Assembly: GCA_002104895.1 (NCBI GenBank)
Contig: MCFG01000211.1
Location: 82,501-119,236 of the forward strand
Length of the DNA stretch: 36,736 bases
Direction: 5' to 3'
DNA from: Anaeromyces robustus
Taxonomy: Eukaryota; Neocallimastigomycota; Neocallimastigomycetes; Neocallimastigales; Neocallimastigaceae
The translations under genes and the position numbers were made by a program. Each line of letters opens with the position of its first letter. Within the stretch, counting starts at the first letter, position 1. This document shows positions 18,438 through 30,884 of this stretch, one piece after another. The notes beneath the pieces are model-generated. The model saw only the letters and a program-made list of their open reading frames with translations, searched no databases and had not been told where the DNA came from.

Positions 18438-20844
18438 TGTAAAAAAATCTTTTAATAAGGTAACTTTTTCTGTTGGTGGTCAATCTTCTCGTTATTTAAA
18501 TAAACCTGGTTATAATATAAAGATTCGTGGTAATAAAGATTTATATGGACGTACTCAATTTAAATTACGTTCAGATGTTGTTGAACCAACATACTTAAGA
18601 AGTAAGTTAGCTTCTGATATTCATAAATCATTAGGCCTTAAAGGTATTAGTAGTAATTATGTTACTTTATATATCAACGATGAATATTTTGGTTTATTTA
18701 TTATTAGTGATGCTTATAAATTATCTTGGATTGAATATGAATATTGTGAAAAGGATACTACTTCATTATATAAATGTCAAGGCAATTTAGAATCAAGTTA
18801 TCCATATAACTCGTTTATCAATCAAAATGATAATGTTACTGATTTAACCGAAATTATGGAATTATTAAAAATATTTGATAAGGCACAATCTGCTTCTGAT
18901 ATTAAAGATATTTTTGATGTTAATAATTTCTTAACAGAAATTTCTATTGAATATTTATTAGGTAGTTGGGATAACTTTAATAATATGAATAATTTCTTTT
19001 TATATAAACAACCCACTGGTAAATGGATTTATCTAACTAATGATTATGATAATTCATTTGGTGCAAATATGGAAATAGTGTTCTGTGGATATGTTTATGT
19101 TGATTTCCCAGAACGTATGGCTCAATGTCTTAAGGATTATACAAGTTACAACCTCGAGGAATATTATAAACCATTATATAGAGTTAATAATTTCCATATG
19201 ATTGATATTTTAATTTTGAAAGATCCATCTCATTTTGAAAAGATTATATCAAATATCGTTAAAAAAGTATTTAATCCAGCTACTCTTTATCCACATATTG
19301 ATGAATTAAAAGGAAAAAATTCGTAATGAAAATGGAATTTATCCAGGAGGTTATAATTTAAATGCTGATACCATTAATTCATATGATGAATGGGATGCTA
19401 ATTCCAAATTTACTGCAGTTAAATCAATGTGCGGTTTAAATGTTTATGGTATTAAATACTGGATTCTTGCTAAATATAGAAATGTTTGTAAAACTTATAA
19501 AATGGAATGTGATCCAATTTATATGGATGAAAATTATCAATACTCTGTTAATAAAGAAGTAGAATTCAAAGGTTATAATATTTCAGATGTACTATTATTA
19601 TCCAATGATACTAATACCACTATTGAAACCCCAATAACTAATATTACCACTACTACTACTGATATAACAACACCAATTCCAACGATAACAAATAGCTTCA
19701 AATGCTGGGCTGAATTAATTGGTTATTCATGTTGTCCATCTAATATATAAATAGTTTATGCTCAAGATGAATATGGAGATTGGGGATATGATTTCACTAA
19801 ACAGGAATGGTGTGGACTTACTCTAATTGTTGATACTGATAATAGTAATGATGAATGTTGGTCAGAAAGTTTTGGATATCCATGTTGTAAAAAATGTAAA
19901 GTAATTGAAATTGATGACGATGGCAACTGGGGTTTTGAATATAATCAATGGTGTGGAATTCCAACCAGTTGTAATCTTTAAAATTAAAAATTAATAATTA
20001 AAAATTTAAAAAAAAATAAATTAATAATTAATTTATATTTTTCAATTATATTGTTGTAAAAAAAAGAAAGAAATATAATACAAAATAATATAATAAAAAT
20101 ATAAATATAAATTAATAACTAATTCATTATATTTTTTTAATTATTTTTTTAAAATAAAAAAAAAAAGAAAGAAAGAAATATAATAAAAAAATAATAATAA
20201 AGTAAAAATAAAACCATTAAAAAAATAAAATATTTGAAATAAAAACGAAAACTATTTCTATTTTTGTTTTTTTTGTATATTATATTTATAAATCTTTTTG
20301 TATAAAAAATTATTCTTATTATTTTATAAATATTCAAAATGTTTTAAAAACTCAAGTTTCTACTTTTTATAAAAAAAATATTTATATTTTTATATTAATA
20401 TATTAAAATGTAAATATAATGTGTAAATTTTATTACGTAATACATTTTAATACATTATATATATACTTGAATTATTATTTCACAAATAAAGAATTCTTTT
20501 ATTTTTTATTTTAGAAAAGCTTAATTATTATTAAATATTATATATATAGATTAAAACAAAAAAAAAAAATTAATTTAACTAAACAACAATACATTAAATT
20601 TGTCAACACAAATATTAATTAGGTTTTAATAATAATTGTCAGAAATAAAATTTAAAATATCTTAAAAATATATTACTATAATATAATAATAATAAATAAC
20701 TTACATAATAAATATTATTTATGATAATTATAAAGTATTATTCTAATGTATTAGTGGCGCATGTATGATATATATAATTAATCTCTCTTAATAAAAATTA
20801 ATCTCTCTTAATAAATAAAGTATAAAGTAAACAATAATTCTAAT

Positions 20845-21285
20845 GGGAGTATTGCATTTCGCAATGTTGCAATTTGTTAATTTATTTTAATATGAAAGAA
20901 TCAAAGACTTCAAGAATTAAAAAAATTATTGTCAGGTGAAAATATAAAATAGAATATATCATGTGAACACATGACTTTACATAAAATAATGTATAATACA
21001 TAAAAATATAATGATTCCATAAATTTAAGATATTTACATAAATAATGCTAATAAAACATAAATATATTATTTACATGTGATCAATAAAATAAAGTTATAA
21101 ATTTAAATATTAACAATTATATATTATTTTATTTTATAACGTAGCTTTCATAATTTGTGTTAAAAAAATTTCATTTTTAAATTTATTTTTGATGTGCCTC
21201 ATTGCAAAAATTTAATATGCGCCCCATATCATATTAAGAAATGAACTTTTATACGAAATACAAGTTTCTGAAATAAAACACTCCC
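20845..21285. mobile_element. Possible decayed MITE-like element
   Basis: The left end reads GGGAGTATTGCATTTCGCAA. The reverse complement of the right end reads GGGAGTGTTTTATTTCAGAA, matching at about 15 of 20 positions. The 441-bp interior has no reading frame and is less A/T-biased than its surroundings. No target-site duplication is seen, so the call is tentative. Confidence 0.2.
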
Positions 21286-21429
21286 AAAAAAAAAAATTGA
21301 AAGATGGAATAAAAAAAAAAGGAAATTATTAAAGTAATTAATATTCTGTATATATATTTTAAATGTATGATTACAAAAAGAATAATATTATTAATGTTTT
21401 ATATTTTTTACTACTTTCTTATTTGTATT

Positions 21430-21465
<36 letters not shown>

Positions 21466-22389
21466 TTATGTTTATTAAGAATTAGAATTATATATATAAT
21501 ATATAAAAAAAATTATAACTCTCCTTACTTCAAATTCAAAGCAATTTTTTAAGCAATTATTTTGATTATTTTCTTTAATCTTTCAGTATAAGTTTATTAA
21601 ATTCTTATATTTTTCAAGAGTTTTTTCAATAAAAAATTTAATGTTAAATATTGAATCGATACTCTTTTGTTTTGAAACTTATTAATTAATGACCATGTCT
21701 ACTTTATTATAAATAATATTATATTTTTTTTATTTTTTTTTATAATACCATTTTTTTTGGGAATTGTTTAAAAGTATCTTTTATATGAGATTAAATCATA
21801 AAACCCTTTTTCGACTTTTTTTATTAATTTATGTAATATTTTTTTTTCATGCTCATTACTGAATATTATTTAATCCATCAAATTAATTAATAATTTTCTT
21901 TTTCTTTTTTTTCCTTTTTTTTTTTTAATTATCGACTTATTATTATTATGAAACACATGAATTTATTGGAATTTAATTTCTAAGGTTCAATCATACATAT
22001 TTTAAAAAAAAAGGTTTTGTTTTTAAAAAAAAAAAAAAACAAAAAACAAAAAAAAAAAAAAAAAGGTTTTGTTTTTACCCTTTTTAATTATTTATTATTT
22101 ATTAATATTTATTAGTCAACATTTTTTCCCTTTTTTATTATTAATATTTATTAATATTTATTAGTTACTTTTCCCTTTTTTAATTATTTATATATTTATA
22201 TATTTATATATTTATTTATTTATATATTTGTTTATTATATTAAATTTATAGTATTAATGATAAACAATAGAAAAAAGAGAAAAAAAATTTTTTTTTATTT
22301 TCTACATAAATCATTGGTTACAAAATCATTTATTTATTAATTTTTTTATTTAATTATTTAATTATATATATTTAATTTATTAATTTATT

Positions 22390-22466
22390 ATTATATTATT
22401 ATATTATATTATTATATTATATTATATTATATTATATTATATATTATTATATTATATTATATTATT
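22390..22466 (+). repeat. ATATT-type pentanucleotide microsatellite
   Basis: Alternating TATTA and TATTATTA units across about 75 bp, containing only A and T. It is not coding. Confidence 0.85.
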
Positions 22467-22498
22467 TTTTAATTAATTTTTATTTCTTGTTTTAGTTA

Positions 22499-22540
<42 letters not shown>

Positions 22541-23983
22541 TTTCATGTATATTACATTTAATCTGTTAATAAAAAAATTAATTATCTTCGTGTAACATTT
22601 TATTAATAAAAAAAAGTTAAAATATTTATTAATATTTAAAGTTATTTTTTTTATTTAAAATGTCATTTATGCATAAATTACTAAATAAATAATATTGAAT
22701 GTAATCAACATATATTATAATATACTATTATATATTACAATTATAATAATAATATTTTTTTTATCTTTTTTTTTTTTTTACTTTTTAAATATAATTAATG
22801 GTTATCACAATATTTATTATTGCTATATATAGTTATATAGTTATTATAAACCATAAAAATATAAAGATCTATTTCCTATGAAAATTTTATAAATTACTGT
22901 TTTGGTAATTAAACTAGTTATAAACAATAATTTAAAAAAAAATAAATGAACTTTTGATGTTATTTATTTATTGATTGATTTATTAGAATTTGTTTAATGC
23001 TATTTTATAATAAAGGTTTTTAGATTTTCACTTTATTTTTATAATGTTAAAAATGATATTATAAAAGGTATTTTCATATAACCTTTTTAATTGTTTTTTA
23101 AATATATAATTATAAAAGAAAACCTTTTTTTTTGTAGTTATGACATGATTTAGGAAAAAATAATATTTTTTTTATCATAATATTGTATTCAAAAAAATTT
23201 TTAAAACAACAAAATTCTAATTTTAATTTTTATTTTAATTCTATATACAACAATATATATATATAATAATTAATATAATAATTAATATAAATTTATATAA
23301 TAAACTATATAATTAAATATATTATTATTTATTATTTAAATATTTGGTATAATATAATATAATATAATATAATATATAAAGTAAAATATTTTTTTTTATC
23401 ATTTTTTTTTATATTTTTATTATTTTATTATTTTATATTATAATTAAAATATTATTAGTTTTATTAAATCAAATTAAATTAAATAATTTATTATTTATAT
23501 ATTTATTTATATTTATATTTATATATATAATACATTTAATAAATGATTAATTATTTTTTTTTTCTATTTCATTTTCATTTTCTATTTTTTTTTTTTATTT
23601 TATTTTATTTTTTTTTTAATTTTCCTAATTCATTTATTTAAAATCACATTTATGTATAATGCTAATATATTATAATTTATTGTTAATATATTTGGAAACA
23701 ATTTTATAAATGTTTCAGATCCAAAAACTAAGAAGGATAAGCAAAAGTATTTCCATAAATGGTTAAATGTAGATAGAATTTCTATAACTATAAATTTGTA
23801 ATTTTTAGTAATTTATAAAATAAAAAAAAAATAATTTTAATATTTATTAATTACAATGGAAAATAAAAAACTATGTAATAAAAAGTTTAAACAAAATTTT
23901 CTATTAAATAATTAATATAAAAAACTTTTTTTTTTTTAATATTTTATGCTCATTTTGTTTACTTTTTTTAGAAAATGAAAATA

Positions 23984-24017
<34 letters not shown>

Positions 24018-24975
24018 AAAAAAGGAAAAAAGAATTATAATATAAATATAATAGAAAATTATAAATTTAAAGATTTAATTATATTATTATTGAATATGTA
24101 AAGTTAATAATAATAAAATAATTAAGGAAAAAAAAAAAACTTTTATATTCATAGTTTATTCTATTCTATTATTTATTAATTATAATTATAATTATGATTT
24201 TATTAATAGCTATTAGTTATATAGTTCGATTAATTAATAAATAAAATTGATACAAAACAAAACAAAAAAAAGACAAAAAAGAATGAAAATTGATATATTA
24301 TATTAATAGAATAGAATAAAAAAAATATAGAAAATATAGAAAAGAAAATGTAAAAAAAAAAAAAAATAAATAGAAAAAAAATTTTTTTAATAAAAATAAA
24401 AAATCAATCAAATATTCAATAAAATATAAAATATAAAATATAATTTATTTGTGTAACTTTTAAACTAAATATAAAATTTAATTATCAAATATTTATTTAA
24501 TATAATATTTATAAAAAGAAATTGTTTTTTTTTTTCTATATAAGAAAGAAAAAATATTTATAAAAAATTTTTTAAAAAAGTAATTCAAGCAATTCATTGT
24601 AAATTTAAAAAGAAAAAGTAAAAAAAAAAGAACATAAAAAAAGTTTATATTTATTAATATAAATATTTATAATTTAGAATTACTAAACTTTTTGTTTTCT
24701 TATTATAAAAATATAAATAATTAAAAAGAAAAAGAGTATCAATAAACAATAATAATATATGTATAAAAAAATTATAATTTAGAAATTTATTTATTTCCTT
24801 TTTTTTTTTCATAAATATATGTAAAGTAAAGATTTAAAAAAAAAATAAAATAGAAAATTAAGAATAAATACATACAGATAAATTAGTTATAATAACAAGA
24901 AAATAAATTTACCTAGACAATTGTATATAGATATATAAAAGAATTATTTGAAATTTTAAAACATAAATTACAAAG

Positions 24976-27900
24976 ATGGTTGGTGGTATTAACTTCGACG
25001 TTGATCCAAGAGATTATGATAATTTATATGATTTAGGTAAAGCTCTTTACCTTAATGACCAATATAATCCAGAAATGTAAATATTTTATTATATTTATTG
25101 TTTATATTTAAATAATTTTAGTATGAAAATTTAAATTTTAAAAAAGATTGTTTATTAAAAATTTTATGTATATAATATATAATATAAATAAAATATATTA
25201 AATGGGTGTTAATTGTTTTATTTATTGAAATATTTAATAATATAATATTAAATGAATTTAATGGTTCTTAATACATTTAACATATTAAATACTATACCCA
25301 AAATTATATATACTATAATATTAATTCTTAATTATATAAATGTAATTATTAACAATATTATTATATTATATTATATTTTATTATATAAATATATTAATTA
25401 ACAATAATATTATACTGTACTATATTATATTATATTATATTATATTATATTATATTATATTATATTATATTATATTATATTTTATTTTATTTTATTATAT
25501 TTTATTTTATTTATTTTATTTTATTTTATTTTATTTTATTTTATTTTATTTTATTTTATATTATATTATTTTATTTTATTTTATGATTATGGTTAATTTG
25601 ATAGTGATGGCTTACTTAAAACAGAAACTATATATGAAAAGTTGAAATTTTATTATGATATAAAAAAAGATAGTAATGATCCAATTTTTATTGCAAAACC
25701 AAATCTTTTTGGTTTACCCTTTAAACCTGAACCACATCCAGATTATCCTTCACCTTGGTTAACTGTATCTTATAAACAATTTTATGTATTATTAAAAGCA
25801 TTTGCTTATGTTTTAAAAAAAAGATTTGATTTAGAACCTCATTCAAGAGTAGGTATTGTTTCTAATGCTTCACCAATGAATATTTTACTTATTCATGCTT
25901 TATGGTTAAATCGTTGTTGTGTCATTGAAATATCACCAAAATTAAGTAATAATGTTAAGCAATTTTGGGTTAGAATGTTAGATATGAAAATGATTTTTTA
26001 TGATTATACTTTAAATATTTTTAATGAGGAAAAACAAAAGGAATTAAATGAAAAAGGAGAATGGATTTGGGAATGGGAATATCCTTTAAAAGAAGACGAA
26101 TATGATTTATCTGCTGGTTTTCGTGGTATTCCAATGTTCTTTATGGAAAATGTGGAATTTTGTGAAGAAATTTATCAATGTAGTTTAGAAGGTAAATCCT
26201 TTATTCGTCCTGGTCATAAAGATGATATTATTATAATGTTAGGTACTTCTTCTTCTTCTCAAGCTATTATTAAAGATGGTAATTGTTCAAAAATGAAGTT
26301 TATTCCTTACAAGGCAATACATTGTGGTCATCTTTTCCGTCACTTTTTATATAATAAAGATAATCTTCATCCTAAAGTTATGGTTGTTGCACCACTTTAT
26401 CATTCTTTGGGTTCAGGATGGTCAATGGGTCAGATTATGAATACTGGTAGTCCTTTAATTTTCCGTACTCAAAAAAAATATGATATTGGATTTGTACCTG
26501 AAAATATATTAGATGATATTATAGAAACTAAACCAGATGTTGTTCCACTTTTCCCAATTAATTATGTTGAATTTAAAAGACTTTTTGATGAAAACCATCC
26601 AAAATGTGAAATATGGGAAAAGGGTATCCGTTCTTTACCAAGAAGATGTTTCCTTTGTGGTGGTGCTCCACCAAATTATGATGTTATGTGTTGGTTTGAA
26701 AAAAAATTTAAAATACCTATTAATAATGTATGTGGTGCCACTGAAGGTGGTCTTTTCTTGTATAAAAATATTGATAAACCTCAAGTTCCAGGAGAAACAA
26801 ATTATATTAGTCGTTGTCCATGGCTTCATTTCCATTTGGAACGTGTGTCCGATGATCCTAATGAAGGTGAATTATATATTTATAATCCTTTCAGTATAAA
26901 GGGTTATGCTACTAGAGCTAAAAAGGGTGAATTCTATGAATCCACTTTGCCAAAAATACGTCTTGATTTAGAACATGATGAATTGTATAAAACAATTAAT
27001 GGACTTGAATATTACAAAACGAATGATATTTGGAAACGTAGTCCTGTATCAGGTGATTATGGTTATGTTTCTAGAGCTGATGATGTCATTAATTTTAGTA
27101 ATGGATTAAAAATGAATCCATTACCATTTGAATCTACAGTTACTTATGAATGTAATGATATTAAACAATGTTGTTTACTTTTAGATGATACTCAATGTGA
27201 AGTTGTATGTTTTGTTGAACCAGAATGGTCTAAAATTATTATGGAGAATGGTAAACCTTTTGATACTACCATTAATCCAGAAAGTTTATCAAGAGAAGAT
27301 CAAAATAAATTTAAAAAAATAGCTCAATCTCAAGTTTGGGATAGTATTTATCAAGTATTATCAAGAAGTTCTCAAAATATTAGTAATTGGGCTAAACAAC
27401 TTACTATTCATAATATTTATGTTGTAGATTATGGTAAAAGATTCCCAACTACGGATAAAGGATCTTTATCTAGAAGAGTAGCCAAATTAGAATATTCTGA
27501 AGTTTTAAAAAAGATTTCTAAACTTATTAATGGTGAAATTGATAGTTTTGATGAAGATATAAAGGAAGAAGAAGAAGAAAAAGAAAAAGAAAAAGAAAAA
27601 GATGAAGTTATTGAAAATAATAATACAAAAGCAAAAGAAATAAAAACAAAAGATTCTACTACTCAAAAGGAAATTTCAAAGGAACAAGAACAAGAACAAG
27701 AACATGAAAATGAAAATAAAAAATCTCAAGAAGAAATTAATGAAGAAATTCAAGAAGCTATTAAATTAATTTATGAAGCTATTAAAGAAATTGTACCTTC
27801 TACACCTGAATTTGAAGAATTTAATATTAATGCTCCATTTACTATTTATAGTATTGATTCTATAGGTACACGTAAATTAACAAATATTTTAGGTAGAAGA

Positions 27901-29726
27901 ACAGGAAAACCATTTACTACATCTACTTTATTTAATTATGGTACTACTTATGATCTTGCTAAATATATTACAGGTTATACTGATAAAGATAAATTTGGTA
28001 AAGATTTAATTCCAAAATCTATTGTTGCTAATAAAAAGGATATTAATAGTAATAAAATTGCTATTATTGGTATGGCTTTACGTTTACCAGGAGCTATTAA
28101 TAATGCTAAATCTTTCTGGATGGCTTTAGCTAAAGGTAAAGATTGTATTTCTACACCAGTTAAAGATAGAAAATTACATCTTGGTTATGTGGATAAGCCA
28201 TCCCATCTTTTAAATGAAAATGAACATAATATTCCTCGTTGTGGTTGTTATGATTCACGTTCAAATGTTGCTAAACCTTCTGAATTTGATGCAGAATTCT
28301 TTAATTGTCTTCCAGAAGAAGCTATGGCTCTTGATCCAAGACATCGTTGGATATTAGAAACAAGTTGGGAAGCTTTAGAAAATTCAGGTATTGCACCAAA
28401 TTCATTAGAAAATACCATTACTGGTGTTTTCCTTGGTATAAATGATAGTCATGATTATCATGATTTAATGAAAGAAAATGGTATTACACCACCTATTGCT
28501 GCCCATTCTACACCAAGTGGTATTGTTGGACGTCTTAGTTATTTCTATAAATTATTTGGACCTTCTTTCACGATTGATACCGCTTGTTCTACTGGTGCTT
28601 CTGCTTTACATTCTGCCTGTCGTTCATTACAATTTGGAGATTGTGATTTATCTATTGTTTCCGGTGTTAAATATTTATACACTTCAAATGATTTCCATAG
28701 AACAAGTATTGCACGTATGACTTCACCAAAGGGAAGATGTGCTACTTTTGATAAAGATGCTGATGGATTTGTTCCAAGTGAAGGATGTGTTACTTTTATT
28801 CTTAAACGTTATGAAGATGCTATTCGTGATCATGATAATATTCTTTCTGTTATATTAGGTACTAGTAGTGGACAAAGTGGTATTAGACAATCTATTAGTG
28901 CCCCATCTTCAGATGGACAAGTTATTAATTTAAAAAGAGCTCTTCATTTTGCTGGTGTCGATCCATCCGATATTTCATTTGTTGAAACTCATGGTACAGG
29001 TACACCACTTGGGGATGCTATTGAAGTTAATGCTTTAAATCAAGTTTATAAAGGAACTCATACTTCTGAGAATCCATTAATTATTGGTAGTGTTAAAACT
29101 AATATTGGTCATACAACAGAAGTTGCAGGTTTAGCAGGTGTTGCTAAAGTTATTTTATCTATGCAACATAAATATATTCCAAAGAATTTACATTTCAATA
29201 CATTAAATCCAGAAATTGATATTGAATCTATTCCAATTCAAATTGCTACTAAAACTATACCATGGGAAAATAAAAATAATAAACCACGTATTGCTCAAGT
29301 TTCATCCTTTGGTTTACAAGGAAGTATTGTTCATATTATTCTTCAAGAATACCTTCCAGAAAAGGAACAAAATGAACCAAAGGAACCAAAGGAACCAAAG
29401 GAACCAAAGGAACAAAAAGAACAAAATAATGAAATTGAAAATATGGAAAAGAATAAAGATTGTAAAGATAGTAAAAAAGAAGAAGATCATATTTTAACTA
29501 TTAGTGCTAAATCACCATTAGCTTTATTAGAATTAAGTAATAATTATTTAAATATTTTAGAAAGTATGGAAGATAATAATGAAAATATTGAAAATCTTTG
29601 TTATACTTCTAATATTGGACGTCAACATTTCAATTATAGAATAAGTGCTATTGGTAAGAATGCTAATGAATTTTATGAAGATCTTGAACAAAAAATTGAA
29701 ACTTATGAACAACAAATTGAATTATC

Positions 29727-29763
<37 letters not shown>

Positions 29764-30657
29764 ATTTCAAAGAATAATCATGGTCTAACTCAAAATCTTG
29801 AAGTTTATATTGAAAATGCTAAAAATATTGATATTTCACCAAAGATTAATGAAACTGTTGAAAAACTTGTTTCCACAAATAATATTTTCAAACAAACCTT
29901 TGAAAATTGTGAATCCGAAATTCAAAATATTTTTGAAAATATTTCATTTAAAGAAACCATGGATGATACTGTAAGTCAATTATATATTCTTTCCTTCTAT
30001 TATAGTTTACAACAACTTAATGAATCATTAATCATTAAAGATAATAGTAGTAAAATTATTTATGGAGGTTTTGGATTTGGTGAATTAGTTAGTATTGTTA
30101 TTGGAGGAGGATTAAATATTACATCAGCTTTCACTTTAATTAAATTATTATCTAATGATAAAATTAATGAAAATGAAATATCATCATGGTATAATCAACA
30201 AGATATTCCTAAATTCCAAAAAAGTGCTTATATTTCATCCCTTGATAAAGTATTTAAGAATGGTGATACTCTTTCTCAAAAGGATATTCTTTCTATTATG
30301 GAAAATATTCATGAAATTAAGAATATTTCATCCTTTATTGAAAATTATGGTAACAAGAGTAATACTATGACCTTATATAGTATGACTGGTCATAATGAAG
30401 AAATTAAGAAAGAAAGTAATTCAAAATATCCAAATCTTTCTATTACTGAATTTGTTGTTGAATCTTCTACTACCGAAAAATCATTAATTAATCAATTCAT
30501 TATGAATGAATATAATCAAGGAAAAACTATTAATTGGGATATTTATAATTCTAGATTTGAAAATGAAGAAGGACATCAAAAATCACTCCAAAAAATTGAA
30601 TTACCAAATTATCCATTCCAACGTTCCACTTATTGGCCAATTTCACTTAATAATTAA
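24976..30657 (+). CDS. Hybrid synthase: adenylate-forming domain - ACP - ketosynthase - degenerate acyltransferase
   Basis: Exons 24976-25076 and 25605-30657 join in frame (AT + T) to give about 1717 residues from an ATG reading MVGGINFDVDPRDYDNLY. Domains in order: an ANL adenylate-forming domain (about 60-690) with GATEGG at 411 and a C-terminal TTDKGSLSRR holding the expected Lys, but a poorly conserved phosphate loop (GTSSSSQ, 247). A Glu/Lys-rich linker follows, then an ACP (about 745-815, carrier Ser 786 in IDSIG). The ketosynthase (about 850-1275) has a full catalytic set: Cys 1028 in DTACST, His 1163 in HGTGT, His 1203 in NIGHT. Next come an EPKEPK linker, a KS-AT linker and an 11-Gln run, and an AT-like fold whose GHSxGE is GFGFGE (Ser to Gly, 1524). 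The end, LPNYPFQRSTYW (1700), is the usual post-AT motif. There are no KR, DH, ER or thioesterase domains. It probably loads an acyl acid onto the ACP and extends it with a unit supplied in trans; this is inference. Confidence 0.9.
25077..25604 (+). other. Intron of the hybrid synthase gene
   Basis: 528 bp, donor GTAAAT, acceptor GATAG. Without splicing, a TAA follows the donor directly, and the region from 25605 is open only in the frame that splicing joins to exon 1. Its 3' half is filled by the microsatellite at 25421-25585, which leaves only about 20 bases of ordinary sequence before the acceptor. Confidence 0.8.
25421..25585 (+). repeat. Compound ATATT / TTTTA microsatellite inside an intron
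   Basis: An ATATT pentamer array (about 25421-25490) grades into TTTTA pentamers (about 25484-25585). It lies wholly in the intron of the hybrid synthase, close to the acceptor site. Confidence 0.9.
29731..29763 (+). repeat. CAA repeat encoding 11 Gln
   Basis: Eleven CAA codons in the synthase frame (residues 1410-1420), in the linker between the KS-AT adaptor and the AT-like fold. Pure CAA coding suggests recent slippage. Confidence 0.95.
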
Positions 30658-30776
30658 ATAGAAAAAAAAGTTTTCTTAAAAATAAAAGAAAAAAAAAAAT
30701 TAATAATTTAATAATTTAATCATTTAATAATTTAATCATTTATAAAAAAAATTGTTTTATAAATAATGAGACTTAA

Positions 30777-30884
30777 AAAAAAAAGAAAAAATTATAAAAT
30801 TATTTTATTGTATAAAAATTATTTTATACAAAAAAAAAGAAAAAATTATAAAATTATTTTATTGTATAAAAATTATTTTATACA
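30777..30884 (+). repeat. 54-bp direct duplication downstream of the synthase stop
   Basis: Two near-perfect copies of an A-rich segment followed by attataaaattattttatt and a gtataaaaattattttata stretch, offset by 54 bp. It lies about 120 bp past the stop codon, so it is probably within or near the 3' untranslated region. Confidence 0.85.

Larger units (their letters stand above)
17457..19981 (+). pseudogene. Secreted CotH-family protein with two fungal dockerins, disrupted
   Basis: Three exons: 17457-17493, 17597-18179 and 18438-19981. Both splice junctions keep frame, giving about 720 codons. The N-terminus MLPKLIVVLISLIYCINA is a typical signal peptide. Exon 3 holds the CotH fold: NIKIRGNKDLYGRTQFKLRS, an SKLASDI helix, then LGSWDNFNNMNNFFLYK and DYDNSFG, matching the N/D-rich phosphotransfer site and DWDxSFG metal site of CotH kinases. 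A Thr-rich linker leads to two Cys-rich dockerins (19703-19816 and 19856-19972; CWxExxGYxCC...WCG), which attach proteins to the fungal cellulosome. Two defects are visible. An A6 run at 19314-19319 where A5 keeps the frame causes a stop at 19324. An in-frame TAA at 19748-19750 lies inside dockerin 1. The first may be a sequencing error; the second is a substitution. If both are real, the protein loses its dockerins. CotH identity is secure; its substrate in these fungi is not known from sequence. Confidence 0.8.
19982..24975. other. Long non-coding AT desert
   Basis: About 5 kb with no gene I can support. It contains homopolymers (T run at 22505-22533, A run at 23986-24014), an (AT)n run near 21435-21461, an ATATT-type array at 22390-22466, and a TATAA array at 23349-23375. 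A duplicated 17-base string, aaaaggttttgttttta, occurs near 22009 and 22062. A slightly more GC-rich island at 20745-21290 is listed separately as a weak element candidate. The last few hundred bases, rich in A with aaagaaaaag strings, are the probable promoter and 5' leader of the downstream synthase. Confidence 0.7.

Noticed and set aside
20149-20337. Minus-strand frame of Phe, Tyr, Leu and Ile that looks like a membrane protein
   Set aside because: The composition follows from A/T-only DNA (TTT, TAT, TTA, ATT), with no family signature or start context.
26537-26899. Secondary frames inside the hybrid synthase (also near 28478, 29216 and 30155)
   Set aside because: They are out-of-frame shadows of the synthase, which has full motif support in its own frame.
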